Positions 12,601 through 23,380 are shown, counted from the first letter of the stretch. The stretch is DNA of 64,000 bases from Leucocoprinus leucothites (GCA_013368445.1 JAACJO010000010.1:1364001-1428000); one strand, 5' to 3'. Numbers and translations are program-made. Notes: a model not told the origin generated them from the sequence alone.

Positions 12601-14143
12601 TGATTGTAACTGTATTTTGGTTGTTACTGATGCATCTGTTCCTCTTGTAGGTTCCCTTCAGGTGGTTTTGGCAGCACATTTATATCGTGGCAGAAGACAA
12701 GTATCCCATGCAAAACAGGCAAGCAGCCAGGCGTCTTCCACAGATGCTGAACTCTACTCCATTCGCATTGGTATCACAAAAGCCATCTCTCTCCAATGCG
12801 ACCATATCATCCTCATCACCAACTGTCTCCCAGCAGCCAAGCTGGCAGTCAATCCTTCTATTCATTCAAGCCAGTCACATTCTATCCATGTCTGTTGACT
12901 TCTATCCGACTGGCTTGAAGCCAAACCATCCAGATCCATTGTCACAAGCCGATCCTCAATACCGGCTCATGGTTCGGACTTGGTATATTTTCATGAACTC
13001 CTATCTGCTTTCACATTTTGGTTACATTGGTTTTTATCAGTCTTTCGTCTTCGGACTTATTCTGACATCTTCCACCTTATTAATTCATACCACCTTACCG
13101 AAATTTTCTGACAACCATTTAATAGTAAATTTTATATCTTCTAGCCTTGTAAAATTTGTGGACTCCACTTTGATTATTTCTCCATTTACTACTTTGCTTG
13201 TTTTCCTTATCCGATCCTATATTCCGCATCGTATATAAGTAGCACGACTTTGTATTCGGATTCCTCAGTCTGATAATCAACTTAGCGATATGCTACTTCC
13301 TCTGCTCTCTGTTTGTCCTCTGCTCTCTTATCTTGTCTGAAATCCAGGTCAAGCATCAGTAGTCAGCACAACACATAAGTTGAGGCCACAACCCGCTCCT
13401 GCATCCAACGACTGGTTCCTGCCTTACCTCTGTCCCACCTCTGTCCACCCGGTCCTAGATGTTGGCTCCCCACCCGTAGCATTTGCATGCTTAACATCCA
13501 TCAACTTTTGGGATATTCCTTCTAAATGGCGTTGGAAACCTCATCTCAAAGTCCACAATAACATAACCTCCACACGCATTCATGCCCCCCCCACATGGGT
13601 GCCACCCTAGAGTTCTTGTGATGCAAAGTCACCAATGATTGTCAGAAATCCTGGGAATCTACATTCTGGAAGAAGAAGTACCATGGCAACAGTTTCCTTC
13701 TTTCAAAAAAGAATCACAAGTTCCTCATACCCACTTACATCAAGGGGAGCACCTGGCTTCCTTTAGCCAACAAGTCGCCTTCATTATGTGCATGTATGAC
13801 TTGTGCCATACTCAATCACTCTCCAATTGGAGCCTATTGCGAGAGGTTTTTCCCCCTCAAGCCTACTTCCTGTCATTGTGGCCATCGCATGGAAACACAA
13901 TATCATATTCTGTGCTATTGTCCCTTATATCCCATCCGCACTCAATGGGTACAATGCGCCTTCCCTCAGTACAAGTTCCTCGTTGAGTTCTTGAAAAAGA
14001 ACCCAGCTGCTTTTGCCTTCACCAACCATGACACATGTCCACCACCACCTCAAGCTCCTGTGCCCACTGAACCAAATGAAGGTGAACTATATTCTTTCAT
14101 TTCATCTCTTCTCTTTTTTCTTGAGTCTGATCTCTGTGTATGA
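9629..14143 (+). pseudogene. LINE ORF2: endonuclease, reverse transcriptase, RNase H-like domain
   Basis: The endonuclease has YSQNVG near 9669, FLQEPPW near 9748, GGDFNCHSPEW near 10098 and SDHAPL near 10336. RT has FRPIVLLNTL near 11178, and FVDDG near 11680 as the catalytic box. The RNase H-like part has VVTDAS near 12622, DAELYS near 12742 and a Thr-to-Asn change in ITNCLPA near 12815. The C-terminus has a Cys/His knuckle (CHCGHRMETQYHILCYC near 13875). Stops at 10643, 11354, 11501, 11828, 12088 and 12896 all stand for expected Arg or Trp. The solo LTR at 12940-13496 also splits the frame. It ends at ESDLCV, 14143. Confidence 0.88.
12940..13496 (+). repeat. Solo LTR (557 bp) in LINE ORF2
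   Basis: The segment begins TGTCACAAGC, ends GCTTAACA, and is flanked by TCCAT at 12935-12939 and 13497-13501. Removing it restores the ORF2 frame (AKPSRS|INFWD). A TATA-like box (GTATATAAG) lies near 13234. It has no coding capacity. The ends resemble LTR ends, but the body does not match the copia LTR at 41557 or the gypsy LTR at 15268, so it is a third LTR family. The strand is inferred from the TATA box. Confidence 0.8.
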
Positions 14144-14212
14144 CACCCCGTTCAATAGTCTCTCTCGAGTCTCTTCTATTTTGCTAGACTAATCGTGTAT
14201 AGTCTTTGTCTT

Positions 14213-14231
14213 AAGTGGTCTTTGACCACTT
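14213..14231 (+). other. LINE 3'UTR hairpin
   Basis: AAGTGGTC, loop TTT, GACCACTT: a perfect 8-bp stem. Other LINE copies have AAGCGGTC/GACCGCTT at the same place (for example 57593-57611), so the change is compensated on both arms. Confidence 0.6.
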
Positions 14232-14506
14232 TGTGTACCCCAGCTTGCTGTAGTGTACCATCTATTTGTACTATGTAGTTGAAAGCGGACTGTGATCGAG
14301 CACTGCTATATAAATCCATTGATTTAAAAAAAAAAAAAAAAAAAAAAAGGTTGGCTGGAGAGGGCCGTCTGTCTTGTAGTGAGCTCTTCAAGAGAAAAGG
14401 CTAAGCATGTTAGCTCCAGGAAATGGGCAGCATACTCCTCATTACTGAGTCCAGCAAGAGGGTTGCTGGCAGTCCAGGCAGGAGCTAACAAATGCAGTGA
14501 GCTCAA

Positions 14507-15256
14507 GATGCTAGATGTTACTCATCCAGCATAGAACTCACATTGGGAGGGAGCAGGAGCATCCATGGGTGGCATTGGTAGGGATAAGATGGAGGTTGGG
14601 GAGAACAAACAAGTCCCAAAAACGGGGACTTTAAAATTAACAAAGACAAGAATAGACTTAGAAAGAAGACCACCAAAAAATGTGGTGGTACACAATGTAA
14701 AATCAGAGCAAACAAAGATCAGCAATGACTTTACTTACCGGATCTCAGAAATTTAGATAATTTAATAAATCAGGTCAGTGCATGTTGAAAGTGTGGTGGA
14801 TCCGGCATAGAAAGCACTGACTGCTATAACAAAGGGGAGGAAGGCGTCCATAGGTGTTAACAGATCTAATGGTCAATCAGATCTGATCACAGATTGACAG
14901 CACACCTTCACAATCATTCTAAAAATAAAAGCCACATGCCCAATTGCAAGCTGACCTTTGGTCTCGATCAATCCCGGAGCTTGAATTAAGCATGGAATGT
15001 TCCAGAATGTTCTAGAATGAGTTTGAAGGAAGGAAGGGCTGGGTCCTGGATAACTCAGAGCTGATTCCAACTATAATCAGGATGGCTTTTGCAGATGCGG
15101 ACATAAGCCTGCAGTCTTCGTGAACACAGGATAAAAATGCAGTAGTAATGAAAATGAAAACAACTTGATCATACAGAAGCTGTTTGTTAGCAAAAGGATA
15201 TAAGATTTGACCTCCTAAGTCCACAACGAGTAGAGACTGAGGGCAGTCATTTATAG
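14507..15256. other. Left-over gypsy interior before the 3' LTR, no supported coding region
   Basis: This stretch should contain the 5' part of antisense gene A. A strong donor on the minus strand (GTAAGT, at about 14741-14736) suggests an upstream exon ending near 14742, but I could not find an open frame joining it to the exon at 14506. The rest shows no motif I recognise. Confidence 0.3.
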
Positions 15257-15267
15257 TGAGGGAGAGA
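15257..15267 (+). promoter_or_regulatory. Polypurine tract of the gypsy element
   Basis: TGAGGGAGAGA lies directly before the LTR start TGTTACAG at 15268, the position used to prime plus-strand DNA synthesis in LTR retrotransposons. It also fixes the LTR as the 3' one of a + strand element. Confidence 0.6.
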
Positions 15268-15611
15268 TGTTACAGCCCAAACAGCATTAGTCGTGAAATC
15301 GTTAACTTCAATGATATAGTCAATATATTGGGCAACTGTATAGACATTAAGGAACCCTACTGTAAGACCCTAGTATAATATATACACTCATGAAAGCACA
15401 GCACATTCACAAAATGACCATTAATGATCAAGAGTAACAAGAGGCTACAGGATGATGTCAAGACTTAGCGAACATGGTCAGGATGTGTACCCTATGACCC
15501 TTTGTGATCTTAGCCTGTAACCTGGGTATTGATCCAGTCGAAGTCTTTCTCGAAGGAACAATGACAGACTAACTAATTGGAGATCAAAGGCTTAGCCTTC
15601 TGATCCAGATA

Positions 15612-15829
15612 CAGTGGCTCAAAAAACTGTCCCAATGTTTTCGCATTTTGGACATATTTGCTAATACCAGGGCAGATATATGGCCTAGCATCCTGAAAAT
15701 ATTCACACAGGTACCTTGACATATTGGGAGCATATATTCCCATGATCACATGACCTTGTCCATCAATGAATTATTAATGAATTATCGAAAATATCTACTC
15801 ATTGGGACAGTTTTTTGACCCTCTGTTAT
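15612..15829 (+). repeat. Left terminal inverted repeat of the Tc1 element
   Basis: It matches 16988-17204 in reverse. The outer 22 bases (15616-15637, GGCTCAAAAAACTGTCCC and on) occur again near the inner end in inverted form (15800-15821). Confidence 0.85.
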
Positions 15830-15837
15830 CTACCTAC

Positions 15838-16857
15838 TCAATACTTTGTATGACCTCCTCTTGCCCTGACAACTGCCTCAATCCTTCTGGGCATGGTTTC
15901 TATCAGCCTTTGGCACCTTTCTGCTGGATTCTTATTCCACTCCTCTACTAGCCTCTCCCACAATTCAAATACTCCCTTAGGTGGTCTTTCATATGCCTTC
16001 AGCTGGTCCTTCAGGTAGGTCCAGAGGTGTTCAATGGGATTTAGGTCAGGGGATTGTGCAGGGCATGATAGAACTTGGATGTTGTTGTCCACAAACCATT
16101 GTTGTCCCAGTTTTGAGGTGTGTTTTGGTTCATTATCCTGCTGGAATATCCTCTCCTCCTCCTCCATCTCCAACTTTTCAAAGCTTTCCACCACCCCATT
16201 GTCCAAAATCTCGCAGTATTTCACTGCATCCATATTCCCTTGAACCTCAATCAGCTTTCCTACCCCATTCCACCCCATACACCCCCACACCATCATGTTA
16301 CCACCTCCTCCATGTTTGACAGTAGGGAGAGTGGTCCTATCTGACAGTGGTTCCCCCCTCTCCTTCCAGGTATACACCTTTCCATCTGACCCAATCCTGT
16401 TGATCTTTGTTTCATCTGTCCACAACACCCTCTTCCAGTCCTCCACTGTCCAATTCCTATGTTCATGTGCAGAGTCAAGGCATTCCTCACAATGTTGCTT
16501 TTTGAGTAGAGGTCATTTGATCTTGGTTACAGAGCAAAATCCATTATCCTGAAGGGTATTTCTGACAGTTTGGGGTGTGACAGGGTCAGACAGAGTAGAG
16601 TTAATGAAATTTGTAGCCTGGACAGCATTATCTAGCTTTCCAGAGGTTATTTGGTGAATTATTGCTTTTTTATCATGAGGAGAAAGCTTGGAAGGACGTC
16701 CTCCCTTGTTGTTTTCCTTGTCCCCATCAACTTCTTTATTGATCCTCCCAATAGTAGACTTGCCTAGACCAGTTTTATGTTCAATATGGCACAAGGAATA
16801 GCCATCTTTGAGAAGAGAAGTGACTTGGGAGTATTAGGTAGAGGAGATAGCTTTCAT
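15838..16857 (-). pseudogene. Tc1/mariner transposase, two nonsense mutations
   Basis: From the ATG at 16857 to 15838 there are 340 codons, the usual length for the family. The N-terminus has a helix-turn-helix region (KTGLGKSTIGRI) and a GRPSKLS segment, typical of the paired-like DNA-binding domain. The catalytic triad is visible as WTDET (about 16410), FQQDNEPKHTS (about 16140) and NPIEHLW (about 16034), with 34 residues between the second Asp and Glu (DD34E). A TAA at 16834-16836 and a TGA at 16513-16515 interrupt an otherwise continuous frame; the TGA fits an Arg codon CGA. The element is non-autonomous now unless helped in trans. Confidence 0.9.
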
Positions 16858-16987
16858 GATGTAGTGGCAGGAAGAAAGACAGTTGTAGCCATCTCAACAT
16901 GTCAACCAAGGTCACATGATCTTGTTTACTACTCCCACACCTGCCCTGATGCTCCCCTGGCATGTTACAAGATAGATACTGGGAGGC

Positions 16988-17204
16988 TGACAGGGGGTCA
17001 AAAAACTGTCCCAATGAGTAGATATTTTTAATAATTCATTACTAATTCATTGATGGACAAGGTCATGTGATCATGGGAATATATGCTCCCAATATGTCAA
17101 GGTACCTGTGTGAATATTTTCAGGATGCTAGGCCATATATCTGCCCTGGTATTAGCAAATATGTCCAAAATGCGAAAACATTGGGACAGTTTTTTGAGCC
17201 ACTG
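16988..17204 (-). repeat. Right terminal inverted repeat of the Tc1 element
   Basis: It is the mirror of the left repeat. The inner copy of the terminal motif lies at 16995-17016 and the outer copy at 17179-17200, in opposite orientations. Confidence 0.85.
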
Positions 17205-18225
17205 TAGGCACTTATGCACATTTGCAGAAGTCCTATCTTTTTAAACATCGCTACAACAGAAGTAGACCCTTTCGTGAAAGACAGAGAAATTCCGCATAGG
17301 CACTGAATGACCCACTTGATTATAGAACTGGATTAGTGGAAACTAACAGGACATGTCAGCACTTGACTACTGACTAGTAGACATTGTTACAGTCAAGAAT
17401 GAGCTTTTGCGGAATAAGACAACCATCAGCAGTAATAGAGATCTCATGATATCAGAGGAGCAGGAGTAAGCATGCCTTCGCAAAAAGATGTGTCAGCACT
17501 TAAACCCCAAAGAAAACCCAGAGATACTCCTATTGGACAACCTTTCAATAAATCTTCTTTTATTATCAACAATGTATACATGTTATCTATGTAATTACTC
17601 CTTTAGTACTTTCATGAAACCAATATAAACCTTTCTCGAGCATATAGTCTAGCAAGGAATCTCACCTGCTAAGGCTACACTTAGAGACTGTCCCACATGA
17701 CATATCTGAGTGAGTAGTAAAAAGTGTATTGAGCGCCCTTTGGTCATAGACCATTAAAGAATTGGAAAATACCTTTCGAGAAAGAACATTACTACAAGAT
17801 TCATATAAGTTCAGAGTGTGAAGAAGTCTGGAAAAGACTTATAAGCTGTATATTGCATCTAGTATCCAGGAGTAGTGCTAGTCAGTGTCAGTTGTATTAT
17901 GATAGTGCCAAGTGTTAGTGAAGGTGATGATTCGCGAATACTGGTCTATTACACTTCTGCATTCTAAGGGACTTGTAGTTGTGCAGCATTGCATAACAGG
18001 GATCATCGAGTGTCTTTCACAAGCTGGTCATTTCATTACAAACCAGTCTACAGACAACTCCCATTATCTTTCATTATCAATCTTTGTGCTTTCATGAAAC
18101 ATCTTTCTTTATTGATTAACCTCCCATGAACTTGTATTGAGTTTAGGAGTGTTGGTTGTTATTGTTATTAACATTACCTATCATTCACTATCTGACTATA
18201 TTCCCTTTATTACATTAACAATCAC

Positions 18226-19676
18226 ATTTCTGCCTCTTCAATGCGTGGAGCCCTTTCCAGAGCAAAGAGGTGACGGTGGGCAGACCAACACATCACCTCT
18301 TCCATGACATTAGCACCCGTTATAGCACCACTAGAGATGAAGTGTGGGATGTCGATGATCTTGAGGAAAGACTGTGACTGGGGGACGGCCATGTCAACCT
18401 GGCAGTTGACTGTAGGCCAGACATGCTGAGCAAAGCCCTTGCAAATGAGTTCTAGCTGAGCAGGATTGGGCACAACATTGGTCTGGAAAGACCATCCACC
18501 ATAGGCAATGATACTACTCTCAAGGTGAAGATGGTTCTTCTCAGAGAGGTAACAGTTGACTTGGTGCATAGCCTTGTCAGGGTTCAACTGCAATGAGGAA
18601 TTGTCAGTTGTAAGGAGGACTGCCTTACAGGATGGCCCTGAGGTGGTGGTGTGAGGACGCTTCCTGGGGGAGTCATCTGCCCTGCCACTAGGTGACAATT
18701 CTTGCTTGTGAAGGCAAAGGAGCTCATTGGGGGAGAGGTGAGGAAAGGCATGAGCAAGAAGAACCAGGGATGAGTCCCCAGAGCCCTGCTGGGCCTTTAG
18801 CACTGCATGGGAAGAAGAGGTTGCCACTGCCTGAGTGAAAGAGTGCTTGGCAGGGGTCGACTTGGGGTTGAGGTTAGCCTCTGTCACAAGGACATTAGCA
18901 TATCTAGCAGGGCATTTGCCCTTGTTGGCTGGCTTGGGAGGCACAGTGGAGGACTCCTGTCCAGCTGTCCTAGCCCTTGGGGGAGGGGCTGGGTCAGCAG
19001 CCCTGGGCACACAGGGTGCCTCAGTCCTAGAGGAGGGGGGGGGAGGGGGCACAGGTTGGGCGGGCATGAGGGCCTGCCTGGGACCAGGTGTTGCATCCCT
19101 CATATCAGTGTCTATGTCACCCAGGGGGTTGGCAAAGAGAGCATAGAGTGCCTCAGCGACCATTCTCTGGTCATCAGGATCCTCAGGGTTAGCCAGCAGG
19201 TTGCCCCACTTAGGCTGTGAGAAGACTTTGGCCAGGGTGATAAACCTGGCAGCCATATCTTGAAGGGAAGGAGTAGTCAATAGGGAGGAGAGGTTCCAGC
19301 CCAGCCAGTTGGTGGCATTGGTGAAAGAGGTGGTGATTGCTCCAGCATTGTCATTGACTGATGAACTGTTATCCAAACAAAGGGACGACAGCCTGAAGGC
19401 TGCGAAAGAGTTCTTCTGACTGCCTTGTGACAGTGCAGAGATATCAGAGACAGGCGGAGGTGGTCGAGAGCCTGTAGGGGTCGGCGAGAGCATCCATTGA
19501 TGCAATACTGAGCAAGAGCCTCTGAGGCTGGGCGGGGAGGCTGAGCACAATGAGGTATGACTACAAGGGGCAGCGGAGGCAGCCCTTGACCTGCGTTGGC
19601 CAGTGGGGGTGTGTAGGGGGTCCAGAGGAGCCTGGGGAGTGCCCAAGAGAGGATTAGGGGAGAAGAGGGACAATTT
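18226..19676 (-). pseudogene. ORF1 of a third LINE subfamily (C), interrupted by the gypsy element
   Basis: An open frame of about 489 codons (19691-18222) runs without stops. It is Pro/Ser/Ala-rich at first, and about 260 residues in has KHSFTQAVATS and LLAHAFPHLSPNELL, which correspond to NVSFADA and LAFPELSYDKVL of the LINE ORF1 at 46636-49444. VPQSQSFLKIIDIPHF near 18360 matches PQSKSFLKIVGVPYW there. It stops at the gypsy target duplication, so the zinc-knuckle end should lie left of the window. Upstream at 19677 it abuts ORF1-only element Z, best read as a 5'-truncated insertion into Z. The long clean frame suggests it was active fairly recently. Confidence 0.7.
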
Positions 19677-19735
19677 GGACTCCCCTTGCAACAGCTCAAG
19701 TGAGTGCAGTGGTTCTCAGTATGATGAGGACCACC

Positions 19736-20173
19736 TTTTTTTTTTTTTTTTTTTTTTTAAAAAAAAATCAATGGATTTATATAGCAGTGCTTGATCGCAG
19801 TCCGCTTTCAACTACATAGTACAAATAGATGGTACACTACAGCAAGCTGGGGTATACGAAGCGGTCAAAGACTGCTTAAGACAAAGACTATACATGATTA
19901 TGTTAGATTATGACCAGCTTCAGCCTCACCCCCTTTGTCTAAATGGGGATAGTTGTAGTCACATGACCATACTGTGCACAGACCATGTAGCTAGGTATAT
20001 AAGGAGGGCCTCAGCCTCTTAATTGATTATCTTCTTCCCCACTTTTGTGTGTGTGTCAGTGTCAGTGTCTGAGCTTTCCTCTACTCTCTTATCATCCTCT
20101 ACTCTCTATCATTTTACATTCTAACAGATTAGTCCAGTAAAATAGAAGAGACTCAAGAGAGACTATTGAATGG
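19736..20173 (-). mobile_element. Short LINE 3' end, holding a solo LTR
   Basis: Flanks ATGATGAGGACCACC (19721-19735) and ATGATGAGGACTGCC (20174-20188) are the target duplication with two changes. The insertion starts with T23 A9 on the + strand (a T9 A23 tail in the sense direction) and carries only about 200 bp of LINE 3'UTR, including the conserved hairpin. The other 231 bp are a solo LTR with its duplication. Confidence 0.85.
19901..20126 (+). repeat. Solo LTR (226 bp), second copy at 39639-39846
   Basis: It starts TGTTAGATTA and ends ATTCTAACA, flanked by GATTA at 19896-19900 and 20127-20131. A TATA-like box (GTATATAAGG) lies near 19996. The LINE 3'UTR reads through normally when it is removed. 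Confidence 0.85.
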
Positions 20174-21117
20174 ATGATGAGGACTGCCACACGCAGCACA
20201 TCGCAATGCACAGGCACAGCATGATAGGGTAGAGTGGCCCCAGCACTACCAATGCTAACACTGAGGACTGCCTAGATGAGTGCATGCAGCCCAGATGATG
20301 GCCTGAGTGCCCTTGAAGTTGAGGTACTTGCCCAGGAGCTTCTTGGCATTAGCTCCTGATTGGGAATCCCAGAGGTCGAACCAGACAGTGGTGGTATTGG
20401 CTCTGGTAGAGTTGCACATGATGTGCATGGATAAAACATTTGCAAAGATGTCCTTGAAGGCAGACACTCGCATGTGGTTGGTCACATGAATGGGTGTGAT
20501 ATGGATGCCATTCACAAAGTAAGGGACATCGAGGACCTTTTTTTTTTTTTTTTTTAATCAGTGGACTCCAGAGGAGTCCAAATTTATAACATGGTGCACG
20601 ATAGCAGTCCACACCCAACTATCTACTACAGGGAACCAATACCACTACCAACTACACAAGAGTAAACAACTGGGAATATATATGAGTCCTGTCTGAGACA
20701 ATACATGAGTCAACAGCAGAAGGGGGGCTAGGCATGTGAGAAATACAAAGAGATGAAACATATACTGATATCACTGCATCTGAAAGTGGCAGGCCTTGGG
20801 GTTCATAGGGGCCCACCTGGTGACTGGCAATAGATGGGGGACAATGTGTTGGCACTAGGGAGCTCCTCCTAGGCCAGGAGCCACCCAGCAGGACCAGAAT
20901 GACTTTGCAGCCAATCCCAATCAAACCAGTGGCACCAGAACATGCATTTGCGATCAGTAGCAGCATGTTCCTTGCTGCAATTGATGCACTTGATGTGGGG
21001 ACAGGGATCCCCAGTGGGTGTGGGCTGCATCCCTTCTTGTCCTCTTACCACCACTATCTATTCATTGGTGTGTTGTGTTTAGAGTACATTACTACAGCAA
21101 TTACTTCTAGTGCTATG

Positions 21118-23300
21118 GGTAAACGCAAGCTAAAGCTAAACAGGCTGTACACCAAACAACTGAGTCCACCAACACCTCTGATGACAAGCTCAACATCTCG
21201 ACCCCTACAATGACCCATGCAATATCCATAGCTTCTCTGGACCTTGGTCCCCCATCTCCGAGGCTGACCTTGTGTCACCTCCTTGCCTGGTGCCTGGTGA
21301 CATTCTGTCCCTCACACCTACTACTCAACCTCTGGTGGCTTTGAGCCCTGCAGGTCCCTCTACCGCTGCTCCCAGTGGCTCCATCACACCCCAGGCTGTG
21401 TCAGATGTGCTCTGGACAGTCTACAAGTATTTGTGATTGATTTGTTGATATGTGAAATTAGAGTTGATGCAGAGGTTGCTTAGTCAGTTGTAGATCACCT
21501 GACTGGATGTTCAACTCTCCTGTGGACACTTTCTTGACTCTCAGTCATTTACAGTTGTCCACAAGTGAGTACAAGTCTCTATCTTGTTAATTTAGTCATT
21601 TACAGTTGTCCACAGATTCCTGTGTGAGTTGTGAGCTCCCTGGGCGATTTCTCTGGTTTCTAGGACCTCCCACACGTCCCCTGTGCATCACCTTTTAACA
21701 GGCTGGCCCCTCTGCTCCCTCTTCCATCAGACCTGACTTGGAGGAGGAGGCTGTGGCTGCCTATGAAGGTCTTTGCCGATTCAGCAGATGGATGGCCTAT
21801 CTCAATCCTGCTGCCATCATGACTGATGTGGCCAAATGCTCATTTGCTCTCTACCTCGTTGGGAGCCTATGGGAATTCAGGAAGAGGGGCTGGGAGGATA
21901 CCCAGCTCTCTTTGGTACTACAGAAGCAGGGGTGGCCAATAGTCGACTCCTTCCTTTGCTCTGGGGGCTTTTTGACTGGCCCTAATCAACCACATGGCAA
22001 CCACAAGTTGTCCTACGGATCCGCTGACAAAGTGGGTCCATGTGACATCAGCATGGGTGACCCCAAAGTGCCCAAATAACCACCCCCGGATTGTTGGCCT
22101 GCCCCAGCCCATCCTCCCTTACCACCCAAGCAAGCACCCCCCAAAGCGTGCACTAGTGGCTCTCCCCAAGCCTGGTTGCAGCCTGATGGCCTAACCCAGT
22201 GAGCACCTGCCAAGGCGCCTCCTTCTCCCACCTCAGCCAAGAAGTCCTTTGCCAAGGTGGCCCACCAACCTGCCAGGACCACATCACTCATCAAGTTGGC
22301 GCAATCCCACCCTGATCTCAATCCTGATCACATCACTGCAATGCATCAGGCTGCCCAAGCCACCGCTCCCACCACTCAGAAGCCACGCATGACAACCATG
22401 GGCCCCACCCACTGCCAACTCTTCCTTGACTTCACTGGCAGCACCAATAAAGTCACCTACCTCCACCACAAGGCCATGCACCTTCTCAATGATTCCCTCT
22501 CCCATGCCAAGTCGATCTTGCATGTGGAGAATATTACCAAGGTGTACAGCATGATTGCACTGCACACCTCCTCCATCCCTTCTGACACTGATTGTGACAT
22601 CATTGAGGCCTCAATCCCCTCTGTCTTCACCACCTGCCCCCTTTGTGATCAAGACGTGCCACCCCAGGTCAAGGTCCTACCTCAAGGTCCTTGATGTCCC
22701 TTACTTCATGAATGGTGTCTGCATCATGCCAAATCACATGACTGACTGTATGTGATTGTCCACCTTCAAGGACATTTTTGCAGATGTTTCATCCATGTGC
22801 ATCATGCACAACTCTGCCAGAGCCAACACTGCCACTGTCTGGTTTGACCTCTGGGACTCTCAATCAGGAGTGAGTGCCAAGAAGCTCCTGGGCAAGTACC
22901 TCCACTTTGAGGGCATTCAGTCCATCATCAGGGCCACACGTGCTCATCCAGGCAGTCCACAGTGTCAGCATTACTGGCACTGGGGACATTCTACCCCATC
23001 ATGCTGTGCCCATGCATTGTGATGTGCTGCTTGCAGTGGTCCTCATTGTACTGAGAACCACCACTCCCACTCGAGCTGTTGTAAGGGGAGTCCAAAGGCA
23101 AATCCCCCCATTCTGCCCACCGCTGCCAGGGATCCCTGTCCCCACATCAAGTGCATCAACTGCGCCAAGTTGCATACAGCTGATGATTGCAAATGCCCAT
23201 TCTGGTGACACTGGTTTGACTGGCTTTGGCTTGAACACCATCATTGCAATGCCGCTTGGTTGCCTCTGTAGGGTTCTCTTCCCTGCAGGTCGCATTGTCC
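21118..23300 (+). pseudogene. ORF1 protein gene of element W (third N-terminal type)
   Basis: The frame begins MGKRKLK (21118), matching the basic start of intact copies, then breaks early. After the solo LTR comes an N-terminal domain unlike V or U (LEEEAVAAYEGLCRFSRWM, 21738 onward). Then follow SADKVGPCDI, a Pro-rich linker, KKSFAKVA (about 22240), LIKLAQSHPDLNPD, the VLDVPYFMNGV region (about 22690), VWFDLWDSQSG (about 22840) and the knuckles (about 22970-23210). Stops at 22078, 22753 and elsewhere end any function. Confidence 0.78.
21399..21700 (+). repeat. Solo copia LTR (302 bp)
   Basis: It runs from TGTCAGATGT to CCTTTTAACA with GGCTG on both sides (21394-21398, 21701-21705). It is nearly identical to the copia 5' LTR at 41557-41858 and the same length. 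It interrupts ORF1 of W and is explained by LTR-LTR recombination after a full insertion. Confidence 0.93.
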
Positions 23301-23380
23301 ATCCCCATGCTGTGTGCAGTGGGCCCTGGAGATCCATGCCATGCAACTTCCATCTGCTGGTGAATCAGAACAACCTGACT

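Larger units (their letters stand above)
9185..14348 (+). mobile_element. 5'-truncated Tad1-like LINE with target duplication
   Basis: The copy is flanked by GGTTGGCTAGAGAG at 9171-9184 and GGTTGGCTGGAGAG at 14349-14362. It starts inside ORF1 and ends in CATTGATTT plus 23 A (14326-14348), as other autonomous LINEs in this window do. It split an exon of antisense gene A, whose frame joins again when the LINE is removed. A solo LTR (12940-13496) lies inside it. One duplication base has changed since insertion, and the ORFs have many stops, so the copy is old. Confidence 0.9.
7139..14506 (-). pseudogene. Antisense multi-exon gene A inside the gypsy element, Cys-rich product of unknown function
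   Basis: Exons readable on the minus strand: about 14506-14349, then (after removing the inserted LINE) 9184-8843, 8786-8549, 8491-8345, 8285 to about 8000, 7794-7545 and 7458-7139. Introns of 56, 57, 59 and 86 bp at 8842-8787, 8548-8492, 8344-8286 and 7544-7459 have GT-AG ends and phases that keep the frame. The intron before 7794 has a clear acceptor but an unresolved donor. The product is Pro/Ser-rich, then has a Cys cluster (CLHCITKCSNQC and CIQCKDKKSSHC, about 7560-7775), then a helical tail ending SSLCD at 7139. A TGA near 8744 breaks exon two of this list. The cluster could bind zinc. I recognise no family. The start is not resolved. Confidence 0.5.
15612..17204 (-). mobile_element. 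Tc1/mariner DNA transposon, 1593 bp
   Basis: The element starts CAGTGGCTCA and ends TGAGCCACTG between duplicated TA dinucleotides (15610-15611 and 17205-17206). The terminal inverted repeats are about 217 bp each. It encodes one transposase on the minus strand, now with two stops. It inserted in the gypsy LTR, so it is younger than that element. The long repeats are still nearly identical. Confidence 0.93.
15268..18220 (+). repeat. 3' LTR of the gypsy element, split by a Tc1 element
   Basis: It starts TGTTACAGCC and ends CATTAACA. After subtracting the Tc1 insertion and its duplicated TA (15612-17206) it is about 1358 bp. No ORF of note lies in either part (15268-15611, 17207-18220), which are AT-rich with several TATA-like stretches. 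The next bases at 18221-18225 should be the target duplication, but the other flank is outside the window, so the LTR cannot be compared with its partner. Confidence 0.6.
1..18225 (+). mobile_element. Large Ty3/gypsy LTR retrotransposon, 3' part, with later insertions
   Basis: The order protease, RT, RNase H, integrase (44-4568) is that of Ty3/gypsy. A purine-rich tract at 15257-15267 is followed directly by TGTTACAGCC at 15268, and the matching end TTAACA lies at 18220, giving TGTTA...TAACA inverted LTR ends. The next 5 bases (ATCAC, 18221-18225) are the presumed target duplication and cut into a LINE ORF1 on the minus strand. Between integrase and LTR lie two spliced genes in antisense. The element is interrupted by a LINE (9185-14348) and by a Tc1 element (15612-17204). 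Its 5' LTR and most of gag are outside the window. Without the insertions it still exceeds 11 kb. That the antisense block belongs to the element is inferred from the absence of any other boundary. Confidence 0.7.
19677..20537 (-). mobile_element. ORF1-only element Z, internal fragment
   Basis: The minus strand encodes the C-terminal half of the ORF1-only protein: KDIFANVLSM and VWFDLWDSQSGANAKKLLGK (20255-20515), then the knuckle region split by a LINE 3' end at 19736-20173. Arg and His changes in the knuckles show it is decayed. It is cut on the right by element X (20538) and on the left by the subfamily C LINE. Confidence 0.75.

Noticed and set aside
15612..17204. A working Tc1 transposase
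   Set aside because: Two in-frame stops (16834-16836 and 16513-16515) interrupt the 340-codon frame.
18807..19220. Plus-strand frame of 137 codons inside the subfamily C ORF1
   Set aside because: GC-rich shadow of the minus-strand 489-codon ORF1, which has matching family motifs.
19660..19700. Gene fusion between ORF1-only element Z and the 489-codon ORF1
   Set aside because: The two are in different frames at the joint, and a 5'-truncated LINE insertion into Z with its 3' end left of the window explains the junction more simply.
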